64,000 nt of DNA. Origin: Sphingomonas sp. PP-F2F-A104-K0414. GTDB lineage: Bacteria > Pseudomonadota > Alphaproteobacteria > Sphingomonadales > Sphingomonadaceae. The stretch is taken from NCBI RefSeq assembly GCF_004340945.1, contig NZ_SLYD01000003.1:248001-312000 (forward strand), in the 5' to 3' direction. Positions 8,843-17,086 of this stretch are shown here, one piece after another (within the stretch, counting starts at the first letter, position 1; the number at the start of each line of letters is the position of its first letter). Below the pieces are notes generated by a model. That model ran no database searches. It had not been told where the DNA came from and saw only the letters and a program-made list of their open reading frames with translations. The position numbers and the translations under genes are program-made.

Positions 8843-9760
8843 GTGACTGAAACGAATACCAAGCCCGATACCAAGCATTGCGGCCTAGTTGCCATCGTCG
8901 GCGCGCCGAACGCCGGCAAGTCGACGCTCGTCAACGCGCTCGTCGGCCAGAAGGTCGCGATCGTCAGCCCCAAGGCGCAGACGACGCGAGCCAAGCTGAT
9001 GGGCGTCGCGATCGAGGGCGACACGCAGATCCTGCTCGTCGACACCCCCGGCATCTTCGAGCCCAAGCGCCGCTTCGACCGCGCGATGGTCGCCGCCGCC
9101 TGGGGTGGCGCGGAAGGCTCCGACATCATCGCGCTCGTGGTCGATGCCAAGGGCGGGATCGGCGGCAAGGTGACGACGATCGTCGAGTCGCTGGTCGGCC
9201 GCACCGAGCCGATCTGGCTGGTCCTCAACAAGGTCGATCTCGCCGACAAGACCAAGCTGCTGATCCACGCCGAGAAACTCAACGCGCTGCTCCCGTTCGC
9301 CGAGACGTTCTTCATCAGCGCCGGCACCGGCGACGGCCTTGCGCACTTCAAGACGCAGCTCGCCAAGGCCATGCCCGAAGGTCCGTGGCACTACCCCGAG
9401 GACCAGGTCTCCGACTCGACCGAGCGCGCGCTGGCATCGGAAGTCACGCGCGAGCAGCTCTATCTCCAGCTCCACGCCGAACTCCCCTATGCGAGCACGA
9501 TCGAGACCGAGCAGTATATCGAACGCCAGGACGGCTCGCTGGAGATCCACCAGCAGATCCTGGTCGAGCGTCCCACCCAACGCGCGATCGTGCTCGGCAA
9601 AGGCGGCGTCCGCATCAAGGAAATCGGCGCCCGCTCCCGCATCGAACTCGCCTCGATCACCGGCAAGCCCGTTCACTTGTACCTGCACGTAAAGGTCAAA
9701 CCCGGCTGGGACGAAGACCGCGAAGTCTATCGCGACATGGGCCTCGACTGGGTCGACTGA
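8843..9760 (+). CDS. era: GTPase Era
   Basis: An essential GTPase that binds 16S rRNA during 30S maturation. From the GTG at 8843 it has 305 residues, the usual Era length; the frame stays open upstream through repeat DNA, which is unlikely to be coding. The G motifs are GAPNAGKST (G1), TTRAKLMG (G2 region), DTPGIFEP (G3), NKVD (G4) and SAGTGDG (G5). The C-terminal KH domain has the ERPTQRAIVLGKGGVRIKEIG signature. Only a weak AAAAGAG ribosome-binding site is visible. Confidence 0.95.
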   Translation: MTETNTKPDTKHCGLVAIVGAPNAGKSTLVNALVGQKVAIVSPKAQTTRAKLMGVAIEGDTQILLVDTPGIFEPKRRFDRAMVAAAWGGAEGSDIIALVVDAKGGIGGKVTTIVESLVGRTEPIWLVLNKVDLADKTKLLIHAEKLNALLPFAETFFISAGTGDGLAHFKTQLAKAMPEGPWHYPEDQVSDSTERALASEVTREQLYLQLHAELPYASTIETEQYIERQDGSLEIHQQILVERPTQRAIVLGKGGVRIKEIGARSRIELASITGKPVHLYLHVKVKPGWDEDREVYRDMGLDWVD

Positions 9761-9775
9761 ACCCGCGGAAATATT

Positions 9776-9878
9776 CCACCCCGGCGAAGGCCGGGGCCCA
9801 ATTGGGGGCGTTTGTAACTGCGGACAGCGTTCCGTCACTTCGACCTTGCCAATTGGGCCCCGGCCTTCGCCGGGTGGT
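9776..9878. repeat. Paired palindromic repeat (CCCCGGCGAAGGCCGGGG family), empty form
   Basis: The arms read CCACCCCGGCGAAGGCCGGGG + CCCAATTGG and the reverse complement, separated by about 45 bp. The same arm type flanks the GIY-YIG gene at 38492-38865. Confidence 0.9.
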
Positions 9879-9898
9879 ATAGAGTTCGAACAAAGGGT

Positions 9899-9951
9899 GT
9901 TCCCCCGCGAAGGCGGGGGTCCAGTCTGGGCCCCCGCCTTCGCGGGGGAAC
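9899..9951. repeat. Short paired palindromic repeat (GTTCCCCCGCGAAGGCGGGGG family)
   Basis: Two facing hairpin arms GTTCCCCCGCGAAGGCGGGGG and CCCCCGCCTTCGCGGGGGAAC are separated by TCCAGTCTGGG. It lies right after the previous pair. The same two families also sit side by side at 21904-22098. Confidence 0.88.
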
Positions 9952-10086
9952 AATTTGGGTCGGTATTTCCGCGACCCGATCCCGCAATAGTAAAACCATT
10001 TCGCGATCGCCGGTCAAAACCGCGCCGTCCTCTCGCCCGCGCATGCTATCGTTCCCACGCCCGCTCAGCCGGACGAGGACCACACG

Positions 10087-10926
10087 ATGCCGACCATGAT
10101 CGATGCGACGTCCGCGATCCGCTACGACCAGCTTCCTCTTTCCCCGGTCGCCTGGGATTTCGGCCTGTTCCAGCTCAGATGGTACGCGCTCAGCTACATC
10201 GCGATGATCGCCCTGGGCTGGTGGTATCTGCGGAAAATGCTCGGGCGATCCGGCGCGCCGATGGCTGAACGCCATGTCGACGACCTCGTCTTCTATCTGA
10301 CGCTCGGCATCATACTCGGCGGCCGCCTCGGCTATTGCCTGTTCTACCGGCCGGAGATCTGGCGCGATCCGCTGGACGTACTGAAACTCTGGCGGGGCGG
10401 GATGTCGCTGCATGGCGGGTTCCTCGGCGTGATCGTCAGCCTGATCGCGTTCACCCGCCGCCATCGCCTCTCGCTGCTCCGCGTCTGCGACTATGTTGCG
10501 TGCGCGACGCCGTTTGGGCTCGTGCTGGTACGGATCGCCAATTTCGTGAACGGTGAGTTGTGGGGCCGGCCCAGTTCGCTGCCCTGGACGGTGATCTTCC
10601 CCGGCACGCAGGACGGCATCCCCCGCCACCCCAGCCAGCTATACGAAGCCGCGCTCGAGGGGGGCGTGACCATGATCGTGCTCGCATATCTGTTCTGGCG
10701 CACCGACGCGCGGCTTCGCCCGGGACGGCTGCTCGGCACCGGACTGATCCTCTACGGCACTGCGCGCTTCCTGCTCGAATTCGTCCGCCAGCCCGACGCC
10801 GGACTCGATCACCTGTGGTGGGGACTGACGATGGGGCAAACGCTGAGCGTACCGATGATCGTGGCGGGTATCTGGTTCTGGGGGCGGTCCTATACGCGAT
10901 CGTCCGTAACGCCCGTGCCTGCCTGA
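10087..10926 (+). CDS. lgt: Prolipoprotein diacylglyceryl transferase
   Basis: An inner-membrane enzyme that attaches diacylglycerol to the lipobox cysteine of prolipoproteins. The 279 residues contain about seven membrane segments. The Lgt signature RIANFVNGELWGRPS is present, along with GGRLGYCLFY and the conserved MSLHGGFLG. GAGGACC about 8 bases before the ATG supports the start. It is convergent with the sirtuin gene; the stop codons are adjacent. Several lipoprotein-like gene products in this window are plausible substrates. Confidence 0.95.
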   Translation: MPTMIDATSAIRYDQLPLSPVAWDFGLFQLRWYALSYIAMIALGWWYLRKMLGRSGAPMAERHVDDLVFYLTLGIILGGRLGYCLFYRPEIWRDPLDVLKLWRGGMSLHGGFLGVIVSLIAFTRRHRLSLLRVCDYVACATPFGLVLVRIANFVNGELWGRPSSLPWTVIFPGTQDGIPRHPSQLYEAALEGGVTMIVLAYLFWRTDARLRPGRLLGTGLILYGTARFLLEFVRQPDAGLDHLWWGLTMGQTLSVPMIVAGIWFWGRSYTRSSVTPVPA

Positions 10927-11628
10927 CTATCGGCCCAGCACTTCGTCCACCCACGACGGCACCAGCACGCCCGCCGCACCGATCCGCGTCTGCTCGAAGA
11001 ACACGCTCCCCATCGACGGATCGAGATTCAGCTCCAGCGTCCTGGCCCCATGATACGCCGCGGTCTGCACGAACCCCGCCGCGGGATACACCGCGCCCGA
11101 CGTGCCGATCGACACGAACAGGTCGGCCTTCGCCAAGGCCGCCTCGATCCGTTCCATCTGGTACGGCATCTCGCCGAAGAACACGATGTCCGGCCGCAAC
11201 GCGCCTGAGCCGCACGCCGCGCACGTCGCCCCCTCTGGCAAGCTGTCAGCCCAAGCCTCACGCGCGCCGCACACGGCACACAAGGCCGACAACAACTCAC
11301 CATGCATATGCAGCATCCGCGTTGCACCCGCGCGCTCGTGCAGGTCGTCGACATTCTGCGTGACGATCAGCAACTCGCCCTCCCAACCCGCATCCAGCCG
11401 CGCCAGCGCGTTGTGCGCAGCGTTAGGCTCGACCGTCGCCAGAGCCTCGCGTCGCAGATCGTAGAACCGGTGCACCAGTTCCGGATCCGCCGCGAGCGCC
11501 TCGGGGGTGCACACGTCTTCGACACGGTGCCCCTCCCACAAGCCACCCGGCCCGCGAAACGTCGCGATTCCGCTTTCCGCCGAGATGCCCGCCCCGGTCA
11601 GAACGACGATGTTTCTGATATCCTGCAT
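10927..11628 (-). CDS. cobB: NAD-dependent protein deacylase (class III sirtuin, CobB/SIRT5-like)
   Basis: A sirtuin that removes acyl groups from lysines using NAD+. From the ATG at 11628 there are 233 residues (a GTG two codons upstream is possible). Motifs are GAGISAESGIATFRG, TQNVDDLHERAG, the catalytic histidine in HMHGE, and a zinc-binding C-x2-C ... C-x2-C set. YDLRR supplies the Tyr-x-x-Arg pair that in SIRT5 and CobB favours succinyl or malonyl lysine, so desuccinylase activity is inferred. The downstream TCA cluster makes a succinyl-CoA-linked role plausible but unproven. Confidence 0.93.
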   Translation of the reverse strand: MQDIRNIVVLTGAGISAESGIATFRGPGGLWEGHRVEDVCTPEALAADPELVHRFYDLRREALATVEPNAAHNALARLDAGWEGELLIVTQNVDDLHERAGATRMLHMHGELLSALCAVCGAREAWADSLPEGATCAACGSGALRPDIVFFGEMPYQMERIEAALAKADLFVSIGTSGAVYPAAGFVQTAAYHGARTLELNLDPSMGSVFFEQTRIGAAGVLVPSWVDEVLGR

Positions 11629-11845
11629 CGGCACATTCTAGGCCGGGCAGCGCCGCGCGGAAAGCCGGAGTCGGCCTGCCGCCGCCGAAATGGCCTTCCG
11701 GTCGCCCGCCCGCCCTGTCCATGCGATGCGACCGATTGTCCCTTCCGGCGTTAAGGTACATCGACCATATCATCATGGCCGTCTGCGAACCGATCGCCGG
11801 TGCCGTCTCGGCGCTACGCTTTGATATTGTGAAGGATTTACTGCG

Positions 11846-12640
11846 ATGTTGACGAAAAAGCTGATGCTGCTGGGCGGTATGATCGCGGTCCTCGGCGGCT
11901 GTGGTCAGACGACTTCGACGGACTCGAACACCACGACCGCAAACATCGCCATGGGCAACACCAGCGCTGCGACGAGCGCGACCCCGGCGGTCAACCGTGT
12001 CCGCGGCGTGATCACCGCGATCGGCACCGATGCGCTGACCGTCCAGACCTATGACGGCAAGTCGGCCACCGTGCCGCTCGACGCCAACACCAAGTTCGCC
12101 TGGGTGGTGAAGTCCGACCTGTCGACGCTCAAGGACGGCGACTTCATCGGCACCGCGACGACTGGTCCCGACAATGCGTTGCGCGCGGTCGAACTGGTCA
12201 TCTTCCCCGAGGCGATGCGCGGCACCGGCGAGGGTCATTATCCCTGGGACGTCCCCGGCGCGGTCGCGGCTGCAGGCGGCGGCACGAGTGGGTCGAGCGC
12301 AATGACCAACGGCACCGTCGACGGGCAGAGCGCGATGACCAACGGCACGGTCGATGGCCAGAGCGCGATGACGAACGGCACGGTGGCGCAGCAGAGCGGC
12401 ATGACCAACGGCACCGTCACAGGTGGCGCAGGCAAGCCCGGCGAGACCAAGCTGAGCATCTCGTACAAGGGCGGCAAGGCCCAGGTCGTCGTCCCCGTCG
12501 GCACGCCGATCGTCCGGTTCGAGCCAGCCGAGCGTACTGTCCTCGCCAAGGGCCAGAAGCTGTTCGCGATCGTCTCGACCGACTCCAAGGGCGCCAAGTC
12601 GGTCGCCGTCGGCAAGGACGGCCTGACGCCGCCGATGTAA
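11846..12640 (+). CDS. Lipoprotein with a short internal tandem repeat
   Basis: A 264-residue predicted lipoprotein with lipobox LGGC at about residues 16-19. Residues about 50-115 look like a small beta-domain (VRGVITAIGTDALTVQTYDG, then VPLDANTKF), resembling the DUF5666-type OB-like fold. Residues about 150-190 contain four near-identical 10-11-residue repeats of the type SAMTNGTVDGQ. The C-terminal part is a second beta-rich region. No catalytic motif is seen. It has its own downstream terminator and no operon partner. Function is unknown; a periplasmic binding or structural role is possible. Confidence 0.75.
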   Translation: MLTKKLMLLGGMIAVLGGCGQTTSTDSNTTTANIAMGNTSAATSATPAVNRVRGVITAIGTDALTVQTYDGKSATVPLDANTKFAWVVKSDLSTLKDGDFIGTATTGPDNALRAVELVIFPEAMRGTGEGHYPWDVPGAVAAAGGGTSGSSAMTNGTVDGQSAMTNGTVDGQSAMTNGTVAQQSGMTNGTVTGGAGKPGETKLSISYKGGKAQVVVPVGTPIVRFEPAERTVLAKGQKLFAIVSTDSKGAKSVAVGKDGLTPPM

Positions 12641-12667
12641 TCATACTAACACTTTGAGATAACTAGG

Positions 12668-12704
12668 AAAGGTCGGGGTGGCGCGAAGGCTATCCCGGCC
12701 TTTT
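12668..12704 (+). terminator. Rho-independent terminator downstream of the lipoprotein gene
   Basis: A GGTCGGG/CCCGGCC stem with one G-U pair and a 15-17 base loop is followed by TTTTCC. It lies 27 bases after the stop. Confidence 0.7.
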
Positions 12705-12857
12705 CCATTTGGTGGCATCGGATACGCCAGGGCACGTTGGTGTGACCTTATCGTAACCTTTGGCTGTTTGCGCCCCGATTACCGCAACGGCCCCGTCTTC
12801 ATAAATCGCGCGATCACCGCTAAGACGCCTGCAAACCTGTATCCGTAAAGGCGCTGC

Positions 12858-14375
12858 ATGACCGTCATCACCGAAGCCGACCTGATCGAAAGCGTCGCCG
12901 ACGCACTCCAGTTCATCAGCTACTACCACCCGATGGACTACATTCGCGCGCTGGGCGTCGCGTACGAAGCGGAGCAATCGCCCGCCGCCAAGGATGCGAT
13001 CGCGCAGATCCTGACTAACAGCCGGATGTGCGCGGAGGGCCACCGCCCGATCTGCCAGGACACCGGCATCGTCACGATCTTCGTCAAATGGGGCCAGGAT
13101 TGCCGCCTCGAGTCGACCCGCAGCTTGCAGGAAGTCGTCGATGAAGGCGTGCGAAAAGCCTATCTCAACCCCGAGAACAAGCTGCGCGCGTCGATCCTCG
13201 CCGACCCCGCCTTCACCCGCCGCAACACCAAGGACAACACGCCGAGCGTGATGCATGTCGAGATGGTGCCCGGCAACACCGTCTCGATCGACGTCGCGGC
13301 GAAGGGGGGCGGCAGCGAGAACAAGTCGAAGTTCAAGATGATGAACCCGTCCGACTCGATCGTCGACTGGGTGCTCGAGATGATCCCGCAGATGGGTGCC
13401 GGCTGGTGCCCGCCCGGCATGCTCGGGATCGGCATCGGTGGCACCGCCGAGAAGTCGATGATCCTCGCCAAGCAGTCGCTGATGGGCTCGATCGACATGG
13501 CGCAGCTGAAGGCGCGCGGGCCCAGGAACGACATCGAGGCGCTGCGGATCGAGATCTACGACAAGGTCAACGCGCTTGGCATCGGCGCGCAGGGGCTGGG
13601 CGGGCTTTCGACTATTCTCGACGTGAAGATCTTCGACTGGCCGACGCATGCCGCGTCGAAGCCGGTGGCCATGATCCCCAACTGTGCCGCCACGCGCCAC
13701 GCGCACTTCGTGCTCGACGGCTCGGGCCCGGTGTATCTGGAGGCGCCAAAGCTGGAGGAATGGCCCGACGTCAACTGGACGCCCGACAGGGCCGCGATCC
13801 GCGTCGATCTCGACACGCTGACGCCCGAAGTCGTGCAGACGTGGAAGCACGGCGACCGCTTGCTGCTCAACGGCAAGATGCTGACCGGGCGCGATGCGGC
13901 GCACAAGCGGATCAAGGACATGCTCGATGCGGGCGAGCCGCTGCCGGTCGATTTCAAGGGTCGCGTGATCTATTACGTCGGCCCGGTCGATCCGGTCGGC
14001 GAGGAAGTCGTCGGACCTGCGGGCCCCACCACGGCGACGCGGATGGACAAGTTTACGCGGATGATGCTCGACCAGGGCCTGCTGGCGATGGTCGGTAAGG
14101 CGGAACGCGGCGGCGATGCGACCAAGGCGATCGCCGAGGCCAAGTCCGCGTATCTGATGGCGGTCGGCGGCGCGGCGTATCTGGTCGCGCGCGCGATCAA
14201 GGGATCGAAGGTCGTCGGCTTCGCGGATCTCGGCATGGAAGCGATCTACGAGTTCGAGGTCAGCGACTTCCCGGTGACCGTTGCGGTCGATTCCGCGGGC
14301 GAGAACGTCCACCAGCTCGCACCGTTGGTCTGGCGTGAGAAGATCGCGCGTGAGGGGTTGCTGACGCCGGCATGA
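12858..14375 (+). CDS. fumA: Fumarate hydratase, class I (iron-sulfur)
   Basis: It interconverts fumarate and malate in the TCA cycle. The 505-residue protein has the two-part class I architecture in one chain. Probable [4Fe-4S] ligands are C58 (NSRMCAEG), C184 (GWCPPGM) and C276 (PNCAATRH). GIGGTAEKSM and CQDTGIVTIFVKWG are class I motifs. The C-terminal beta domain starts around residue 330 with GRDAAHKRI. It stands about 16 kb from the sdh genes. The oxygen-sensitive cluster is characteristic of this class. Confidence 0.95.
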   Translation: MTVITEADLIESVADALQFISYYHPMDYIRALGVAYEAEQSPAAKDAIAQILTNSRMCAEGHRPICQDTGIVTIFVKWGQDCRLESTRSLQEVVDEGVRKAYLNPENKLRASILADPAFTRRNTKDNTPSVMHVEMVPGNTVSIDVAAKGGGSENKSKFKMMNPSDSIVDWVLEMIPQMGAGWCPPGMLGIGIGGTAEKSMILAKQSLMGSIDMAQLKARGPRNDIEALRIEIYDKVNALGIGAQGLGGLSTILDVKIFDWPTHAASKPVAMIPNCAATRHAHFVLDGSGPVYLEAPKLEEWPDVNWTPDRAAIRVDLDTLTPEVVQTWKHGDRLLLNGKMLTGRDAAHKRIKDMLDAGEPLPVDFKGRVIYYVGPVDPVGEEVVGPAGPTTATRMDKFTRMMLDQGLLAMVGKAERGGDATKAIAEAKSAYLMAVGGAAYLVARAIKGSKVVGFADLGMEAIYEFEVSDFPVTVAVDSAGENVHQLAPLVWREKIAREGLLTPA

Positions 14376-14412
14376 CGACGCGCGCAGGCAGAAGGGGGCG
14401 GGGGCCCGTCCG

Positions 14413-15042
14413 GTGGGTCGTGCCTTCCTACTTCTGCTTGTTGTCGCGGTCGTCTACGCGCCGCAGTTGCTAGCGTTTCCGTATGAGCAGCGAATCGGCA
14501 CCGTCACCGTCTATGCCGAGCGTCCGATCGATCCTCGGATCGCAGCGAACTGGCGCGCGCGGAAGGGTTGCTGCGCGCCAGTCCGATCTACACCGGCTCG
14601 CTCGATCGGTCGCTGTTCCTGACGGACGGAGGCTGGCGCTGGCGGTTTCTCGCGATCCAGTCGCCGGACGCCTTCGCGTTCCGCCGGCCCTTCAGTTCGG
14701 CGATCATCTTAACCGCAGCGATGTCGCCGCCGACCGCGTGACGAACGGTCGTGCGATGGGCGGCACTCGCACGTTGTCCGGCGTGATCGCGCACGAGACG
14801 ACGCACATTATGCTCGCCAACCATCTTGGCGAAGTGCGCAGTGTTATGCTCCCGACTTGGCAGCAGGAGGGGTATGCGGATCATGTCGCGGGCGAGAGCA
14901 GCCTGACGGACGCGGAGGCCTCTCGTCTTCGCAAGACCGTCCGGGCGCGACGGCGCTGGTGTATTACGATGCCCGCCGACGGGTGGCGGCGGCGTTGAGC
15001 GCCAAGCGCGGATCCGTCGACGCGTTCTTTGCGGGCGGTTGA
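14413..15042 (+). pseudogene. Metalloprotease-like membrane protein, broken by three frameshifts
   Basis: Homologous-looking sequence continues through frames in the order 1, 0, 2, 1. The first segment (from 14413) has an N-terminal hydrophobic segment LLLLVVAVVYAPQLLAF. The second starts near 14547 (ELARAEGLLRAS), the third near 14709 (NRSDVAADRVTNGRA) and the fourth near 14937 (GATALVYYDARR) to the stop at 15042. Each switch is explained by one missing base. The third segment carries HETTH, a zinc-protease HExxH motif, and PTWQQEGYADHVAG with the distal E/D residues seen in gluzincin-like families. Neighbouring genes are intact, so decay is likely; assembly error is the alternative. Confidence 0.75.
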
Positions 15043-15111
15043 GCGAAGCCGAGCTCGGAACGCACCCCGGCCAGTCCTGTTGGTAACACGACCTTATCGG
15101 AGCTCCGTATC

Positions 15112-15606
15112 ATGCCCAAGACCGCAATCGCCCTCGTCGCAGCCTTCGCCCTCGCGACGTCCGCATCTGCGCAGACCACCGCACCGGAGTCGGCGTCGAC
15201 TCGAAACGGTCTTGGCGGTCTTGGTGGACTCGGCGGCCTGGATGGCTTGCTGGGTGGTGCGTTGCCGAGCGTCGGATCGATCGGTGCCGGTAACGCCGCC
15301 GGCCTGCTCGGTTATTGCCTTAAGAACAATCTGCTTGGGCAGGGTGGTGCGCTTGGCGCGCTGACCGGCGGACGGAATGCACCGCGAGCGGGCAGCACCA
15401 CGAAAGCCCCGGATACTGGCGCGCAATCGATCCTCCAGCGTCTGATCGGGCGACAGGGGGTGCAGACGTCGCCGGGCTATGCCGCCGGACAAGACGGCGA
15501 AGTGCAGGCGCCGAACGGACAGGCGTTTTCGCTCGACGAGCTCGGTGGGCAGGTGAAGACGCGGATGTGCAGCATCGTGCTCAACCGGGCTAAGTCTTTC
15601 CTGTAG
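15112..15606 (+). CDS. DUF2501 (YjjA-like) secreted protein
   Basis: A 164-residue protein with signal peptide MPKTAIALVAAFALATSASA and a Gly-Leu-rich stretch (GLGGLGGLGGLDGLLGG). It then has the DUF2501 pattern: NAAGLLGYCLKNNLLG, a variable middle, and a C-terminal C-x3-VLNRAKSFL. Two conserved cysteines (in GYC and MCSIVLN) probably form a disulfide in the periplasm. E. coli YjjA is the named family member, and its function is not established. It stands alone between the pseudogene and a large non-coding stretch. Confidence 0.8.
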   Translation: MPKTAIALVAAFALATSASAQTTAPESASTRNGLGGLGGLGGLDGLLGGALPSVGSIGAGNAAGLLGYCLKNNLLGQGGALGALTGGRNAPRAGSTTKAPDTGAQSILQRLIGRQGVQTSPGYAAGQDGEVQAPNGQAFSLDELGGQVKTRMCSIVLNRAKSFL

Positions 15607-15693
15607 GGGTAGTTACGGACCAAGGGCGGGGCGCGGTAATACAGATGGTAGATCAGGTGCTTGCCCAAGCAGCCCACTCATTCCTGCGTCTTT

Positions 15694-15780
15694 CCCGTCA
15701 TCCTGACGAAAGTCAGGATCCAGAGTAATCAAACGCAGCCCTTTGCGACCCTGGATCCTGACTTTCGTCAGGATGACGGC
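15694..15780. repeat. Paired palindromic repeat (CGTCATCCTGACGAAAGTCAGGATC family)
   Basis: Two inverted arms of about 31 bp (CCGTCATCCTGACGAAAGTC + AGGATCCAG) are separated by about 25 bp. Close relatives are at 21306-21389 and 25075-25157. Confidence 0.9.
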
Positions 15781-16050
15781 GGGGGCGGGGCATGCACTTG
15801 TAACGCTTCGGCTGGTGCAGCGTTGGCCTAATGCGCGCTCGGTTGCCCGGTCCTAACCGTAAAGCGGAACACAAAGGTGATGGGTGCGGAGGCGAAGCGA
15901 GGCACCGGCTCGGCCGGCACCTGTCGACATCGTCAGCTCGAAAAAACCGGGGTGACTTCGACGGACAGCGAACATAGTCCCGTTCGACGCAATCTCGTCG
16001 CAGATGGCAATTGGGTCGACCACCATCGTCAACCCACCACCCCACAAATG

Positions 16051-16090
16051 AAAAGAGGCTGCCGGATCGTCTCACGACGAACCGACAGCC
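16051..16090 (-). terminator. Strong Rho-independent terminator, minus strand
   Basis: On the minus strand GGCTGTCGG pairs with CCGGCAGCC and TCGTC with GACGA around a GTGA loop, followed by TCTTTTCATTT. It ends the candidate short transcript that begins upstream of 16275. Confidence 0.85.
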
Positions 16091-16200
16091 CCCTGACATG
16101 GTCAGCGGCCGGAGAGCTCCAGCCCGGAGGACCATGCGTACCGCCTATCCTATGGACCACGTGTTGACTGGGAGAGGATACTCCCCACGCGGACCGGCGG

Positions 16201-16275
16201 CGTTAGCGGTGCGTCCCCCGAACGAACCGAACCGAACTCACTGCTGAACCATGAGACATCGGATCACCTCCTTTC
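16201..16275 (-). other. Candidate leader peptide ORF with full-length Shine-Dalgarno sequence
   Basis: On the minus strand, GAAAGGAGGTGATCC (16275-16261) is complementary over 15 bases to the 3' end of 16S rRNA and lies one base before ATG 16258. That opens an 18-codon frame (MSHGSAVSSVRFVRGTHR, stop at 16204). About 110 bases later comes the intrinsic terminator at 16090-16051. No gene follows, so this is either a micro-protein or an RNA whose ribosome-binding site has a regulatory use. The unit starts about 140 bp downstream of a minus-strand lipoprotein gene. No convincing promoter was found. Coding of the 18-mer is inferred only from the start context. Confidence 0.5.
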
Positions 16276-16398
16276 GCTTGTTGAAACAACGCGGCCAAGC
16301 CTGACCGCAACGCCAATGTGTGCCGAGCGCGCCTGCGATACAAGCCTTGTTTTACGGAAGTTTTTGATCAATCCTGTGGGACCGCCGGTTCGTCGAAA

Positions 16399-16974
16399 TC
16401 AGCCGCGGCAATCCTCGGTGACGCGCTCGATCTCGGCCCAGGCGGGCACGACGAGCGGCGCCAGTCCGGCCTGCTGGACGACGAACCGCCCGCGACTGAA
16501 CCCCATCGCCTCCAGCAACGAATCGTTCGGCATCAGCGTAGCCGCGACATAGGGCGGCGTGCCCCCGGTCGGCTGTACGGACACGGCGCGCGTAACGCTT
16601 GATGTGCGGATCGTCAGCGGCGTCGGCGTACTGCCCGCGCGCGATAGATAGACTTGGCGCGCCGTAGTGTCGCACCGCACCGTCAGCGACGCGTCGGCAT
16701 TGGCTGGCCCGAACAACGCGATCGAACCGCGCGCATCCCGGCGATACACCCACGTCCCCGGCGAATACGGCCAGTCGCGCCAGTCCGCAGCGATCGGCAC
16801 CGGACGTGGCGCCGGAGCGGGGGGGGCCTCACGCGGGGGCGGCGGCGCTTCAACACGTGGCGGCGCAACGCAGCCGGCGATCGAGGCAAGAGTCGCTAGA
16901 CCAGCAAGCCGTGCCAGGGCGATAGGGCTGGCAAGCGATCGCAAGCCGACGAGGGGAGGGGACGGAGTGCGCAT
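16399..16974 (-). CDS. Predicted lipoprotein of unknown function
   Basis: From the ATG at 16974 the protein has 191 residues. The N-terminus is a signal sequence ending in lipobox IAGC (about residues 32-35), followed by a Pro-rich linker (VAPPRVEAPPPPREAPPAP). The remainder (WRDWPYSPGTWVYRRDARGS, LTVRCDTTARQVYLSR, PNDSLLEAMGFSRGRFVV) resembles small sphingomonad envelope proteins without a named domain. No catalytic signature is visible. The start is chosen because it begins the signal peptide; the frame is open upstream, but that part opposes the PRC-barrel gene. Confidence 0.65.
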   Translation of the reverse strand: MRTPSPPLVGLRSLASPIALARLAGLATLASIAGCVAPPRVEAPPPPREAPPAPAPRPVPIAADWRDWPYSPGTWVYRRDARGSIALFGPANADASLTVRCDTTARQVYLSRAGSTPTPLTIRTSSVTRAVSVQPTGGTPPYVAATLMPNDSLLEAMGFSRGRFVVQQAGLAPLVVPAWAEIERVTEDCRG

Positions 16975-17031
16975 CGCATCGCTATGCGGCACGCCCGGCG
17001 GTCGCTCAAGTACGACGAAGAGCGGCCGGCG

Positions 17032-17057
17032 GGAACCGCCGCACGGTGATACCGGTT
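17032..17057 (+). promoter_or_regulatory. Candidate EcfG (general stress response) promoter
   Basis: GGAAC at 17032-17036, 17-base spacer, GGTT at 17054-17057. The EcfG consensus in alphaproteobacteria is GGAAC-N16/17-CGTT, so this has one mismatch in the -10 element. It lies 30 bases before the PRC-barrel gene. Confidence 0.6.
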
Positions 17058-17086
17058 CAACGACGGAAGAAATCAGGAGAACGTCC

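Larger units (their letters stand above)
15607..16398. other. Roughly 790-bp region without a convincing protein gene
   Basis: It holds the palindromic pair at 15694-15780, about 270 bp of unexplained sequence, and then a minus-strand unit with a very strong ribosome-binding site and an intrinsic terminator (entries below). Short open frames here lack coding character. Confidence 0.6.

Noticed and set aside
12690..14312. A 540-codon minus-strand frame opposite the fumarase gene
   Set aside because: Antisense shadow; composition is His/Arg/Asp-rich and no family features are seen.
15853..16047. A 64-codon minus-strand frame after the terminator at 16051
   Set aside because: No ribosome-binding site, lies beyond a strong terminator, and the peptide has no coding character.
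16261..16275. GGATCACCTCCTTTC on the plus strand, identical to the end of 16S rRNA
   Set aside because: No further 16S similarity on either side, so it is not an rRNA fragment. Its position right before an ATG on the minus strand is better explained as a Shine-Dalgarno sequence.
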